64,000 nt of DNA, taken from the NCBI RefSeq assembly GCF_001577835.2, contig NC_029532.1, positions 6,466,606 to 6,530,605 of the forward strand, read 5' to 3'. The position numbers were made by a program, and so were the translations under genes. Position 1 is the first letter of the stretch; every line of letters begins with the position of its first letter. Of this stretch, positions 11,801-26,800 are shown piece by piece. This DNA comes from Coturnix japonica (taxonomy: Eukaryota > Chordata > Aves > Galliformes > Phasianidae). The notes below the pieces were generated by a model, which was not told the origin of the DNA, ran no database searches, and saw only the letters and a list, made by a program, of their open reading frames with translations.

Positions 11801-14800
11801 TCCCATCAACCAGCAGCTCCTGCGACCAGAAGCTGGAGGAGCTGCAAAGAAAGTCATCCTGGAAGAAATTAGAGCAGCTCCAGAAGAAAATCCAGGAGCA
11901 GAAACAAAAACAGCGAGCAGCTTCTCAGGAACACAAGTGTCTGACTGCATGTCATGCTTGGGAGCTGCTTCAGGACAGAACCCTGAAGAGGAAGGTGTGC
12001 AGGGTGCCGGCCCATCCTGCTCCATGTCCCAGAGGTCAGTGGCACAAGGCAGGGGTGGAACAGCCCTTGCAGCAAAACTGCAGGAGAAGCTGAGTGAGCA
12101 CAGCAGGGATGGGTTGGCTGTGGGACTTAGAGGTCTTTCCAACCTTTAGTGGTTCTCAGCCCACGGAAGACTGTGCTCTCATCTTAACTGGTTGCATGGA
12201 GCTTCCCTTCTCCCACACCTCTTGTCAGGCTGAAAGCACAACGTGAGTGGCATAAGCACATGGGAAATAATAGCACAGCAGTGCAGAGAGGCATCACAGG
12301 TACTTAAAGCAGGAATTGTGGAGCTCAGAGGCATTACTGAGGATTTAACAGTTCATTCAGTGGAACTAGCATGGATCCAAAAGCAGATACCATTAGAATT
12401 CCTTATCCTGCTTTGCTGCTAAGTTTGGGCCTGAAGAACCACTCACCTGCAGTGTCTTGTTGGGTTAATGTGAGCACAGCTCTCGGGGTGCTGTGTGCAG
12501 TGATGGGATCCAGCATGGCCCTGTGCTGGAGTCCACCCCATTGCACACCCTCTCATCAAGCTTCAGGCAATGGGATTACTGCGGCTCTGACAGACTAGGG
12601 AAGAGGAGCTGAAAAGCTGTGCATAATAAATCTTATTGCTGTAATAGCATTAGCGTTAATTCATTGGGCACTGCCATCCCTGTCACACATCACCAGCTTC
12701 CAGGGATGTTTCCCTCAGATCTGCTCCATCACACTTTATCCATTGATGGATGGGAGCATTCAGCAGAGCTCACCTCTGGGAGCACACCTTCATGCTGTGC
12801 TGTCTCCCAGCTGACAGAGGCGATGCTTTGAGCCCTGCTCAGCCTCTGGCGGGTGCTCAGCAGTAAGGCAGATTTGTTTTGTTTTAGCAACCACATCCAT
12901 GAACGTAACTGTCAGGGATCTATCGGGGCAGTGTTAAACACGCTCAACTGCAGCAGCCTTGGAGGCAGCAGATTCACAGCCCCACACACTCAGTTCAGAT
13001 GCAGCTTGTTCAGCTGCTCCGTCTGTGCCCTGCCACTGAAAATAATGGCACAGCTGCTTTGCCAGACACAACCTTTTACTGACTTTTAACTTAAGCTTCA
13101 CACAAATTCTTGTCTCCCTTTTTTCCTCCTGGTTGAAGACCAAAGAAAGAGTGGCTCAGCACGAGGGACTCAAACACAGAGCCAGGAGCAGCCCTTGCCC
13201 AGGTCCTCTTCTCTGGAGAGAACAGCAGTGCGTGAAGGTAAGAAAGAAACACATGGGAAATGACACAGATTGATGGAGCAGAGATAACAACACCTGCATG
13301 CACACCTGCCAAAGTCCGGATCTGGTTATTAAAATAGCAACAAGTCCTGGGAGCAGCAGCCAAGGAGCAGAGCCTGGTTATAGAAAGCAAGAAACAGAAC
13401 CACGGATGGAACAGAAAGAAGTGAGCGTTTATCCAAGGAGGCAGAAGGTGATTGTAGGCACAGGGATGCAGGGCTTTGTTTGTGTGTTGGCTGCATGTGA
13501 AGCATGCTGAGGCCCTGGGGGGGTCACTCAGGGCCGTCTGCTGCCTCATTCTGTCATTGGCTTTTGGGTAACGTTTGGCAGTCGCTGCCATGTGCCCTCC
13601 CCAGGCTCTCTGTTGGTCTCACTGATGCCCACAGGTGTCATCTAAGAACAGCCTTAGTGACCTTCAAGTGTTTGTCACACCATTGCTTGCAGCGGCTGAA
13701 TTCCAGACCTGCCAGGATTAAAAATAACCAGAAATAGAAAATAAGCCACATGTCCTCAATGGGAAGAACAGTCTGTCACCCACTGAGCTCCCAGCTGAAC
13801 TCACAGTGCCATTAACAGGCACATTCTGCAGCTCAGGGGCTGGGAGAACACAGGGAATGCAGCCCTCCTGCAACAGCAGCAGGAGTGAGGTTACCACGTG
13901 CTCCTTCATGGCTTCCCTTGAAGGGTGTTTCCAACCCAGATTTGAGCTGTTGGAGCAATGCTCCCTCCTTAGTGCCGTCGTTCTGCAGTGGGAATGGCCC
14001 AGGTTGGTGGGCAGACAGTAGAAGTGCCATGGGTGCTGCATGGGTGGACAGATCCAAGTTATCTCATGCCATACAGATGCAATGACGAGTACAGCTGCAT
14101 CATGCACTCTGCTACCAAGGCCCTATTTAAAATGCATGAAATATAGAATAATTTCCTTCTCCCTCCTTTCTCTTTTTTTTTGTGTGTGTTTTAATGGATA
14201 GTTTGAAAAATGGCTCGGTCTTCCTCTGAGAGTGGGTCATAATAAGGCCGTGCCACGTGAAACATTCATCATTGTAACTGCCAGTGTCACGGTGCCTTTA
14301 TTGGCTATTAGTTTCTGTCAGTGGAAGAGCCAAGGCAGAGCGACAGGAGATGAATGAGGGGTCAGAGGTCAGAGCCAAAGTACTCCGGAATCTGATGAAT
14401 TATAAATTTGCTGTAGTTAACAAAAAATTAAGTCACAACAGCTATAAAATATTCATCTGTTCATAGGTAAGGGAGAAAAAATAAGCCAAGGCTGGAGAAT
14501 ATTTAAATGAAAATGTTTCCTTCTTTAAGTGATTTCATCAGTAAGTCAGGCCAGTCTCAAACTTTGCTGTGAGTTTTGGTAAAACACTGCGTAGATAAGG
14601 ATGATCTCAGACTGTGGTGCAGGTTGTTAAGAGCAATGTGTGTTGTTAGAGCTATAAATGTGTTTGTCTGCTGGGCAACCTGATTGAACGGTGCATGTAC
14701 AGCTATTTCTGAGGGTGGGTAGTGACAGGACAAGGGGGAATGGCTTTAGACTAAGACAGGGGAGGTTTAGGTCGGATCTTAGGAAGAAGTTTTTCACCCA

Positions 14801-17800
14801 GAGGGTGGTGACGCACTGGAACAGGTTGCACAAGGAGGCTGTGGATGCCCCATCCCTGCAGGCATTCAAGGCCAGGCTGGATGTGGCTCTGGGCAGCCTG
14901 GGCTGCTGGTTGGCGACCCTGCACACAGCAGGGGGTTGGAGCTGGATGAGCACTGTGGGCCTTTGCAACCCAGGTCATTCTGTGATTTTATGTTCCTGTT
15001 CATTGCAGGGGAGTGGGACTGGGTGATCTTTAAAGATCCCTTCCAACTCTGAGGATTCTATGGACTATGATGATGTAATAAATAAATGTCTCTCCTGCAT
15101 TTTAATACTGCTGAACAAGAAAGTAAAGTAATACAGAGAGGCAATTCTTTAAAAACATAGATGCATTTCAGTCCTCTGAGCCCAACAGATTCTGGCAGTT
15201 CCCCCCGTGCTTTTTGCTGTCAGAACTCCACCCTAGGAGGCTCCATGTGCCCATAGGAAGTGCCTTCATCCCTGCAGAAGGGATAGCAAACATCATCCCT
15301 GTGCCTTGGGCTGCACTCCCAGGCTGCAGAATGGGATGAGCCCCAGTGGGGACCTGCTGGAAGTGACAGTGACTGTGCCAGTGCCCACAGCACAGAGCCC
15401 AGCACCATCACTGCAGCGATGTGCCCACCTGACTGCTGTAGGGAAGGACAGCCCTGCTAAGCAGTCAGCATCCAAGAGTGCCTCCTGGCTGGGAAATGGC
15501 TCTCAGAGGTGCTCTGCTCTGACAGCTCGAGACATGGATGTGTGTGTCGAGGAGAGCAGACTCAGTCAATTGATTTTATGGATCCTGCTGAGCACTGATC
15601 CGCATCTTTGAACTGAGGCTGGTAACTGTTTCAGTGTCAAATCTTTCCTTTATAAAGAAGCTTGAATATTTTAGCAGGGAAGAACTTAAGGGGGGAGGGA
15701 GCTTCCATGCAGATATCAAATAGCTTTCCATTCAGTCACCTTCTGCTCGAAGAGTGTTTGCAATAAATACATAATTGTGGCAGTGCGAGTGTTGGCATGC
15801 TGTGAATGCAACCTGAAATTATGAAGTAAAGGGGTGATAAATGTTGCCTATTATGTGACACCACCTATTAGGCAAGAATAATTTGTTTGTGCTGCGTGCT
15901 GCATCGTTTATTTTTGCATTATATCTACATGGTCCCTTGTCCCATGTCATTCATTGATTCCCCACGCTGCATCCTGCTGATCCTCACCAGTTTGAAAACA
16001 AATTTGTTTGCTCCAGTGATTTGGATGTAATTACAGACGATCACATCCTTCCTGCTCTCGGGTCCACCAGAACCCAGCATGCAGCAGCACAGAACGATGT
16101 TCCCAAACATTCGTGTCTGTTTCAGGTTCAAAGCTCCCTGGTGTTTTTGCATGGAGGGAAGGTCAGGAGTTAGCCAGGAAACTGCTTGGTCCACCGCCTG
16201 CATTTCCAAAGCTGAGAAGCAAAGCTGAAGAGCAGAGCACTGGAAATACCTATGGTACAGTTGTCCTCTCTGTTACCCTGCTTGTTTTTTTGGCACACAA
16301 ATAAAACTGTCATTGGCTGGTTGTGGAATAAATGGTTCCAAGGTCATTCTAAGCAAGTGTAAGAGGTTTAAGAGAGAGTTTCATTGCCCTTGTATATTAC
16401 ATTCTACACACACTCCAAGGGCCACAGTCTACATCATTTGTATAATTGGACACTGCCAAAATTAGCAGAGATTTGCTTTCTCTCTGCAACAGTGAGGATT
16501 TTACAGCAGTCCTGAGCCCCATGGCAGGAGGCAGCTGTGAGATGGACACAGATGCAGGAGCTGTGTCACCACCAAAGGAATAACACCATTGCTCTTTCCA
16601 AATCATCCACAGGGCCCGACATTGCAATGCCAGCAATGGAGAAGAGTTCCAGAGAAAAGAACAACGAATCTGTGGGGAAAAGCCCCGAATTCCAAAGCTG
16701 TGCATCTCCCCACCATGGCCCTGCTGGAAGGAGCAGCAGTGCACCGACCAAAGGTGCAAAGCAAATACTCAGGAGCCTCTATTTGCAAAGCCAGTGCCAT
16801 GATGACTGCAGGCAGAGTGGGCTCCTGGGGGATACCACGAAGGGAAAGGTTCTGCAGTGGCACCATTCGCCTTCACCTGGACCTCAGGACACGACTCCCT
16901 CTGCTTTTAGTGCAGGAAAGAGAAGAGCTGCATCAGTAACAGCTGGAGCCAAAGCCAGCAGCTCTGGAAGCATCCACAGAGGGAAAAGCACATCTCCTCA
17001 GGGGCGGACCCCTGTGCAGAAAGGGTCTGAGAAAGAAAACCTGAAACAGCTTCCAAAGAGGAGGGTAAAGCTTAAAAACCCTCATCCCTACAGCCGTGAG
17101 GCTGTTCAGGAGTTTATGTGTAGGAAGAATGAAGAGAGAAAGAAAAAAAGGCTGGAAGAGAAAAAGTCTGCGATGCAGGCGGTGGAAATGAGGAGTAAGA
17201 GACTGCAAGAAGTGTACAGGAAACAGAGAGAAGCTCTTGGAAAGAAAACGTGCTCTGAGCAGATGTGCAAGATCATCAAGGGAGCAGCTGCTGCCAAAGG
17301 AAGTGCTCAGAGCACACTTGAGCAAGTAAGTCATGGAGGAGAGGTGGATTGAAAGCCCTTCAACCCTGATCACTGCAGCACCTTGTAGGAGGTGAAGCAC
17401 TTCATGCACGTGCTTTGAAGTGTCAGGGAGATATAATTTTATCTGGGAAAACAGAGCAATTAAGTTTTAATTCTGGCAAGAGCTGTTGTGCTCATTAGCA
17501 AGGCTGGAACCTGTGACTTTGGGGGCAAAAGCCTGGAAATCTCCACTGCTGCAGCAAAAAAGAGCAGGTTTGTTGTTTGGCTTGTGTGCTTTTCTAGTTA
17601 AATGAGCCTATTATTAAGTGGAACAAAAGCCAACCGCTACTCTGGTGTTGCCAAGCTATGTAGTGCTTACAGGAACAGTCACTCTTGTTTCAGGAGCAAA
17701 CAAATGGTGGAACCCTGAAGCGCAGTTTCATGGCCTGGGTGGAAAAATCATCTCATACTGCACTACATCGAGATCCCAGAGACAGGTACTCAGCACTGAC

Positions 17801-20800
17801 AGCACTCCAAAGCCATCCCAGCAAGCTCTGTGCACTGACCACAGTGTTCTGCTGCAAACTATAAACACAGGGCAATGGACGAGTCCCCTGTCATATCTCA
17901 CCTTCTCATTCTTGTTGCTCCAGGCCCAAAGTGGTTACAGAGCTCTGCATGCTCAGGTTTAATCAGCAATGTTTGAGCAATGCACAGCCAGCTTCTGCCA
18001 TCTGGGAGGGCTTCTGGGCACCAGGGCAGGTGGGTGCTGAGGCTCTGCAGATTCAGGCAAACATTGGAGTCTGCTTCTATGATCTGTGTTCTTATGTTGC
18101 TATTCCTTGTCAGCCCCAGGCAGGACTCCAACTTGTCCCTTATTCGTCAGCACTTTGTGCTCTGCTCTCAGTCTGTCTTTTGACAGATGTATCTATAGAC
18201 AGAGAAATCTGTTTCTTTTCCTTTTTTGAAGCTGAGGATACTGCTTAGTACAAAAAGCTGATGTTTCTGTTTGAGGGTTTTTTTTGGTTTTTTTTGTTTT
18301 GTTTTGTTTTTTCCTGACATTTCTCCCTTCTCTTTAAACAGGAATCAGCTTCTAGAAGCCTTTCAATCACTTAAGAACAGAGAGGCATTACCTTCTGCAG
18401 CACTGCTGGTGTCTGAATCCTGGCTTCCCAGTCCTCTGAAATGTCAGGACTTGAGGGATTGCTCCCCCGCAGCTCTGGATACTCCTCTAAGCTTTTCCCC
18501 TCCTCAGAAAGATACAAAACCAGGCTTCAAGGACTCAACTTCTGGCCTTTCTCCATATAGAAATAAATGGGACCGAGTGAAAGCCATACACAACCTATCC
18601 AAGGAGCTTGCAGAAAAGATTGAGATGGCAACTAAGAGGCTGAGTGCAACAGGCAATGGTAACGATTCTGCTGTTAAAGTATCAGCAGAGACAACCTGGG
18701 ACCTTTACAATGAATGTTCTGTCCCAAAGCCAGAGGCATCCAAAGATGAGCAGGATGGGACAATGACTGTTCAGATGCTGCTGGGAGCCCCTGGCCTTGA
18801 TAAGTTACATGTGCCATCTGACAGGGAATGTCATGGACCGGGCAGGGTTGGCCTTGTGGATAGCACTGAGGGAACAGCAGACCTGGACAGAGAGAAGAAA
18901 ATAGCTTCTTTATCTGGTGGGAGTGCTGTGAGCCAAGAGTGGCCGTGGATCACCCATGGTATAAGACAGAGACATCCCAGTGCTGGGAAGAGCTTGAGCA
19001 GCACGCTGGAAGGTAAATAATGTCAATAAAATGAAACAGGGAAACTCTTGGCACCATGGCCTGGAGCTTTCATGGCTGTGAATGTTCATCATAGTGTTGA
19101 GTTTTGGGACAGCCCCTGGGAAGTGGGTCTTCATAGCTTCACCTCTATGGCCATCTCATTATTTCATCTGGTTTTGCCACTGATTTTGGACACATCATTT
19201 CTCCTTCTGGTGCCTGGCTTTCCCAGCACTAAGAAAGGAACTGGAAGCCTAACCCATGTACTTAGAAATGTGTGGATAAGAAGAGCTATATGGAAGTTAA
19301 GTGCTCCCACGTAAGCAGGCAGAGAATTGATGCCAAAGTGTAGACATTTCATTTCTACAAAGAGCATGTTTATTAAATGCTTTCATTTGTCTTTTTAAAA
19401 GGTTTTCCAGTGAATAAAAGCTCCAAAGTGGACACGAGCCTATTGCATGAAAAGCCAATATCCAGCCCAGCCTCTCCATCTCACGGATTCCTTGCTAGAA
19501 GGTAAACAAATTTGGATGTATTATTCTCTGCTAAATGCACCACGCATACACACAGCTAAAATGAATAGCACCAATTCAGCCTGGAGCCAGACTGCTCCTT
19601 CCTCCTCGCCCAGAGAATTGCCAAGTAGGCAGATTTTGACACAAGATATACTGAAAGAAGGACCCACCTGTTTTTAGAGGGCTGGAAGATTGATAGGAAA
19701 GTCTCAGTCTTTTTTCCTATTTTCCTCCAAGAGATGGATCTCCCTTACAGAAGTTTTCCCTCAGATACAAGCTCCCAGCTGTGAAGCAGCGTTGGGCACT
19801 CACTCCTATCAGACTTCACCCTGTGTGCTCACCTGGCTCTCTATGACACTGAAGGTGAAGCTGCAAGAAGTGCAGCAGTGCAGGGCTTGGGGCTCAGAAA
19901 GATCCCTGTGATGCTATAAAATGCCTCTGCACAGCTGATGCTTGAAGTAGGTTAAATACAGTTCTGACTGCTTTATACTGTTGCAACATAGAGAGCACAC
20001 AGAGAGCACAGCTCTGCTCTGTGAATGTTTCTGAGTAATTACAAAGGATTTGTAATAGAAAGGTTTCTGAAAGGTAACATGTAGATCTCACTTCCCTCCA
20101 CAGCCCAGTAAGCAGCAAACCTCCCTATTTCACCATATGGCATCGACAGAACAATAAATTGATTATCTTTATGAGTACCTAGTTAAATCTTCACTGATCT
20201 CCTTCTTGCAAGGGATTAAAGAGTGATTTAATCAACTGAATACTATAAAGTCATTTATAGTAATTGTTTTCCCTCACTTTGCTCCAAAAGTGGGCGAAAC
20301 AATCTGCTTGCAGCAGCTCCACAGCTTGTGTGTATGTGCAGCAACACCTCCTCACAGGCGCCGGGTTTCCTCCAACAGAGCACAAGGCAAAGCATAGCAA
20401 TTATGGAAAATGTGTTTCCAAGCAGGAAGTTTGGAGGAAGGACTACATTAACAGCGGCTATTTTTAGTCAGCCAACGTTAATTAAATGTTTAATGTAAAT
20501 GGCAGTAGACAGGGAACACTCTGCTGAGATGTATTGGGTATTCTTAGGTAGTAAAGTGCTGGGTGTGTGGCTGCTCCAGGTGGGGTGTCTCTGGTTTAGG
20601 GATGGGACCTGTTAGCTCAGAGCGATTGCTGCCCACAGGTTGGATCATGCCCTGTCTGGTTGATAGAGAATGGCAGAGACCCAGCAGGGCCACACAGCCC
20701 CTGCAGAGAGGTCTTCCTTGGAGAATAAATCCCCCGAACCCTCAGAGATTAAATATGACCTGGACAGGCATTACCCAAAAGGACATCTGTGCAGCAGGCT

Positions 20801-23800
20801 GCCCACTGCATCCCATCTCCCCTCTGGGGGTGCTGTGCTGTGGGGATGGCCCAGTTCTGCCCAGCACACTGCTCCATGCAGGTGGGACTGAGCCGACTGC
20901 AGCAGCCCATGGCCAGGTCTGAACCCCTGTATGTGATGATGTGAGGCTCCAGGGAGAGGAGAAATGGGACACCAGTAGATGACTCAGTGCTCCTCACTCA
21001 GCTGCTGTTTTCTCAAGGGCTAGGTTAGAAATGTAACAGTAACAGCAGTTGAATCGGATCTGTGTTCTGACTTCTGCTGTTGCTCGCTGCCATAATGTTC
21101 TGTGCCACTGTGGGTTGGCATGTATATTCCCCTTCAAGAGTTCAGCTAAACAAAGCCACCTGTTCAGAACTGCTTGCCAGCCTCATTCACAAGCACAAAA
21201 CATCCAGCATTACAAAATCACTGCTCCTGAACATGACCTTACCAGAGCTGGTTGCAACAGCACGGTTTTGTGTTTACATGTTTCATTAGAGCTGTGAAAA
21301 CAGTGATTCATATTCATGCGAGCGGTCCCACAGGTGCATCTTTCCATAAGAAACGTTCCCATTTCATGCACGGCTGCTCTGCAGTCTGCAGAGGCGGCTG
21401 ACGGAGATTTGTTGCTGATGCAAATGACTCACTGATGGGAATTCTCCAAACTGCCACAAAATGCTGATGCGATTTCATCCTTAGTTTGATTCAGTTACCT
21501 ATAGGAGTGTGTCTGTGTCTCTTTCTTGGGGAGCCAAAGAGACTGTAGCACTTTTGCTGTATGTTCTTTTATTAAAGTGCTGTGGGCAGCCTCATGACCC
21601 AAAGCAGAGCAAGCAGGGAGCAGGTAGAGGTGCTGTGTCCCAGGGTGGGGGGCTGCCAGGTGCCAGCTCCTCCTGTATTGCTTTGAGTGGTGTTGATCCA
21701 AAGAGCCTCACCTGGGATCTGGGGTGATTTATGAATGATTTATGTCCTCTGCAGAGCTGGTTGTGTTTAGAGGAAAGGGACTGTTGGGTGTGTGGTGTCT
21801 TCTTGTACAAAGTGATGTTAGCACAGGTCTGCAGCAGAGCCCAGTAACAGCCTTCCCAAATAGAAGCAGATGTTTATCAACAGCCAAAGGAAAATGTGGC
21901 ACTGAGTGAAAAACTAACGCAACAAAGAGGCAGAATCACTACTCAGCGTATTTACCCAACCAATGCTAGAACTGCTTTGTAAGAAATCCCTTTTGCCTCT
22001 TCTCTTTCACCCTCACCCCCCTTTACTCCCACTTCCTGCAGACCACATCCAAGGCATTCTAGTGGAGGCTGCACTAATCGTTTCAGCAGTTTCTGGGTCA
22101 TGACAAACAAAGAAAAGCTTATTAACAAGAAAAATGAAATGAGATTTCCCTAAGCTGATCGCTGATTAGAAAGAAAAAAATATATATTCCACAATCATTT
22201 TTTTTTCTGTATCAAAAAAGAAAACATCTGTCACCATTTCAGTGTGTCCCCCACCTGCTTTTCAAGCTGAGGCTCGAGCAATAAATGCCTGTTTTCACAC
22301 CTTCGTTCCTTCCTAATCTTTTTAGTTCAGCTCAGATACATACAGATAAAAATGAAGGCAGGCAGCTGGGTGTGTGGTCAGGACTTTGTGCTGGAATATG
22401 GAGATACACGTTGCACTGACAGGTCTCAGGTGGGCCATGCTGTGCTCAGCACTAGTCCCAGGCACGTTGGAACAGAATATTACATTGAGTTTCTGAAGAG
22501 ATTTTGGAAACCTTTGCCAAGTTTCATAGCTGAATTGTTCAACCAGGTGCCAACAAGGGCATGTAATGTACAATGCGACCCTAGTAAATAAAGCTTCAGA
22601 ACTGCAAAGTTGGTTCTGAAAAGCCATCTCTTGCAGAGCAGTCCCTAGAGCAGGCAATGAGTGCTCCTGGCTTTCCTGACAATACCGAGGTGCAAGAAGG
22701 GTGGTTGTGCACATGGGCAGCTGTGACTTTTCTGTGGGTCTTTTGTTTCTGTTTAACAAAATGAGGTAAATGGGAGCTTTGCTGCAATGAAATAAACCAT
22801 TCTTGAGTTGAGCAGATGCTTATACCCGTGCCTGACCTCAAAAACTCTCTCAGTAACTGCTACCTCCACACAGCCTGCAGGCAGACCCTGCAGCTCAGAG
22901 GTGTGAGGCCACTCCAGGACTGCAGGATCGAGGGGCAGCTGCCCAACACCATCCCTGCATGGAGAGCATGAGGACAGCAGGCAGCCACACACTGCAGCCC
23001 TGCAGAGCTCGAGGCAGCGCTGAGCAGCACTGTGGTAAGGGGATGCTTCCCATGGGGTGGGTGCATGGTTATTCTTTGCTGTCTCCCCCCAGACCCCCCT
23101 CAGATCTGAGCCATCTCCATCCCTTTGCCGCTGCATCTGAAGGATGCTTTGCAATTAATGCCCCATAATTAATACATTGGATAAGCATGGGGTGTTATCC
23201 GCCTTGTGCAACACAGAGCACTTACAGGGGGGGTAGCAAAGGATGCAGGCTTGTTGAGGATGTGTGCTTAAGAGTGATGCAAGGATGGCCAAGGGAAGGA
23301 TGAGTGCAAAGAGCCACTTCTGCTCACAGCAAATATTTGCATAGAAACAAGGGGAAGTTTGTTGCTGAAAGGGTTAAGCAGCAAACAGCAGCACGCAGGC
23401 CTGCTCTGGCTGGAGAGATCCCTGCTTGCTTGCAACAAACAGCAGCAGATGGTGCATTGTTTTAAGGGCTTTTCCGAGACAAAAGAACAAGATCAGATAA
23501 CCTTTCCTCAAAGAGGGTACTTACAAAAAGCCTTTGCTCTTATTAAGGATTCTTCATTGTTTTCCCCACAACATTTTATAAGTAATATTGGATTTTGAGG
23601 TTGGTGGGGAAGCCAGCATTGTTTGCTGCGCTTCTCTCCAGTCTCTGGGGACCACATGGGTTCCTCACATGGTTGGACAGAAGTCCATTGTCCAAAGTGT
23701 TTACCATCAATGAAAGACATTGTATTTATTTACTATTAATAAGGAAAGGCCCAGTTCTGGAAGCTATGGCAGACAGACAGCCCTCTGCCTGCTGCTGCCC

Positions 23801-26800
23801 CTGCACAATGGGAGCAGCTGCCTGCTGCCTGTGCCAGGAGACACCTCCACCTTCTCCGGGTGTCCAAAGGAGCTGACAGTGAGCTCAGCACCAGGTCTGA
23901 CCATGAGCCCACAGCCCCACGACGACCGTGTTGCTCCAGCTGAGGCACAGAACTGTCATTCTGCAGACAATGTCCTCCTGAAATATGGGTCACCGGTGGG
24001 TCTGATCCCCACTCATATCTGGAGAAGGGTATTCAGACGCAGGGCTGCATTGTCTGCTGTCATGCATCGCACAGCAGTTGCTTCTGTTCTCTCTCACAGG
24101 ACACAGAAGTTGCCGTGCACACGCAGCGTAATGATGTGTAATTATACAACTGAGGCAAAGTAGCAATATTTACATTTAAAAGGCGCAGGCATCACCTAGC
24201 TACTAATTGCTGTGCCAAAGAAATTACTTTTTCTCTGTTGTGAACACGTTCTGCAAAAGGACAACTAGCATTTTCAGATATAATAGGATGCATTAAACTG
24301 ATGGTCACAAAGCATTGGTAACTGTTCATTGCTTGAGCAGAGCCAGTGAACCTGTCCTCAACTCTTGGATTCTCTTTTTGAGCACGACCAGTACGAAACC
24401 CAAAGCCATAAATGCCATCTGCACATGGGCTATGAATGGGAAAGTCCACTTCAGCACACCAAGCCCTCATTGCTTTCTGTTACGCATCCAAGAAGCAAGA
24501 TACTGGCTGAGAATTGCCATTAAACAAGTCTTTTCTGAGTGCTTCGTCTTCCTCATAGCTACCGATTGACAACAGTTGGCACAGGGAAACCAGTGGAGTG
24601 GTGCCCATCGTTCTTAAAACACATAATCTTAACCCGGATCACAAAAGGTTTATGTTCGTCTGTACCATCTTTCCCCTTAGCTGCTGATCCAACTACTGTC
24701 TCGTATCACTAGAGGGAGCTGCCTTCTTGTTTGCAGTAGAGGGATGCACGATGAAGCCAATGCCATCAGCACAGAAGTGTCGCAGCGTGTGTTCAGCCAA
24801 TTGTCCCCTGATTGATGGCTCAGAGATAAGAGCTCGTCGTGTTTTGCTTCAAAATATGCATCGCTTTTTGTGGTTCACAAAGCGTGGGTCAGCTCCACCT
24901 TTAAAGCCGCCTGTAAAACGTTGCCACGAAGCATGTGGGTGTGTGTATTAGAAAGGCAGTGTGCCGGTTAGGTCCAGGTTCAGGCCCATCTCTTGTTAGC
25001 CTGTAGCAGGGCTGCTCACTTGCTCTGTATATGAGATGCCACACACAGATGGGTCAATAGCAGGGTGACGTATGGCCATGTGCTGCAACATCTGGCTGGA
25101 AGCTGAACTCTGGCCAACCCCGTGCACTAGAGGATTTAGATCTAAGCACAAAACGTGCAGAGGACAGGAGTGGCACTGGCCACATTAATCCCTTAGTCCA
25201 GCAAGCAGCAACTCCTCAGGGACAAGTGGCAAACCAGATGTATTTATAGAAGAGAGAAGAAACTGCAGATGTGGAAGTACAGATTCTCCAAGGTACTCAA
25301 GGATGCAGATGAGTGCATTGATTTTCCTGAGTAAATAAGTGTAGCTCTCAAGATTAGAGTCTCTTACTTAGGGATTGCTCTTGGCTCAGGTCTTGCTAAA
25401 GGAAGGATGAACAGCTGCCCTACTTGGTGCTGCATGTCTCAGTTGTAAGCAGGAGTCTGCAAACCTTCGTATCTCTGCTCATCTGTTATCACTACAGCTC
25501 AGTTCCTGCACAGCAATGGAGTTTTGAAAAGCCTGGGCAGCACTTCACCCACTCCATGCCTGAAGGGATCATCAAATAATACATCAGTGCAGTGATGATT
25601 GAGAGAGAAAGATTGCCCTGCCTTGGGTAGCAAGTGGGTCACTTACTGTTGTGTCTCCATTACACAGCACCCTTTCCGGACCACAGTCATCCTACCTCCA
25701 GAGACATCCAGCAATGATGAAGTAATAGTTGTGCTTCTATCTGAAGTAGCATGGAAGTAGTTTGGTAATAACAGTTTTGGACTGATTGCTGACATGGGCA
25801 GAAAGAGGCAGAGCTGTCCTTGAGCAGCGCAGCAATAAGTGCTTCTGCCCAGCTCCAAGTGATTAGGAAAAATGAGACTTTTAGCCCAGCTTTTCTAATT
25901 ACATGTCACAGAGATTCTACGGGGCTTTGCTGAGATTCTGCAGGTGCAGCGGAAATTGATTTAATAAATAGCTTTTTTTTTTTTTAAAGGCAGAATGTAT
26001 GTACATTGAAGCTATCTGGATATGCAGTAAAATGCCATTCATCATAATGGAAGAGGACGTGAATTTTAGCCAGATGGTATTTTCTTTAACACAGGATGCT
26101 GTAACACAATGAATGCATCTGGCAACAGCCTCTGTTAGGAAAACGATGTCCAAGAGGAGTGAAAACATCTCAGAAAATACTTTGTGTTCACCTTGAGATT
26201 GATAATTCTGGTCAGTCTGTGAACAGAACACCAATAACATCATTCAGTCTGAAGCACCAATGGAGAATACTTTCCAGTTTTAAACAATGCCCCAATAGAT
26301 TCCCATCCTTCACACGCTGGGATTGAAAACTACTCACACAAGTTTGCACTGATAGATCTGCTCTGTGCCTTCCCTTTATTACTTTGGTTTGGTATGACAT
26401 CACCTTATTTCTCTGCATTGAAGGGGCCACCCTCATGATGAGCTTTGTCTTTGGTAGCTGTGAGCTCTGGATAGTCCGAGTCAGACCCCCAGAGTGGGAA
26501 GTCTGAAGCAAAACCAATCATTGTTGAAGAACAAACCTTCTGTTTGCCGTGTGGCTGCTGAACCATTCAGTGTGATTTTGCCCTTTCAAATAACCACCCA
26601 GAACTGGGAGATACACAGGAGCAAAACTGAACCCTGCGTGTTGTGGTTTTATCCTGGGATATGATGGGGTCATTTGGATTCAGACAATCTGAACAGGGAT
26701 ACGGATTTTATCTGATGTTTCCAAGTCAAACCTATTTCTATTTATGACCCACACTTCAATTCATTTATGACTGGTTGCTGTGACAGTGGCACAGCTCAAA

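Noticed and set aside
20563-20922. Open frame ending at a usable donor (gcag|gtggga), considered as the missing exon of the CEP350-like gene
   Set aside because: No acceptor gives the required starting phase, and it ends in phase 2, not the phase 1 needed for exon 13.
23838-23878. A 41-bp candidate exon with fitting phase
   Set aside because: The 161-bp segment at 22874-23034 also fits, is longer, and has better splice sites. The short one could occur by chance, and including both would break the phase.
25667-25760. Open segment after a good acceptor (gtgtctccattacacag)
   Set aside because: No donor gives a compatible ending phase, and its translation does not resemble the family.
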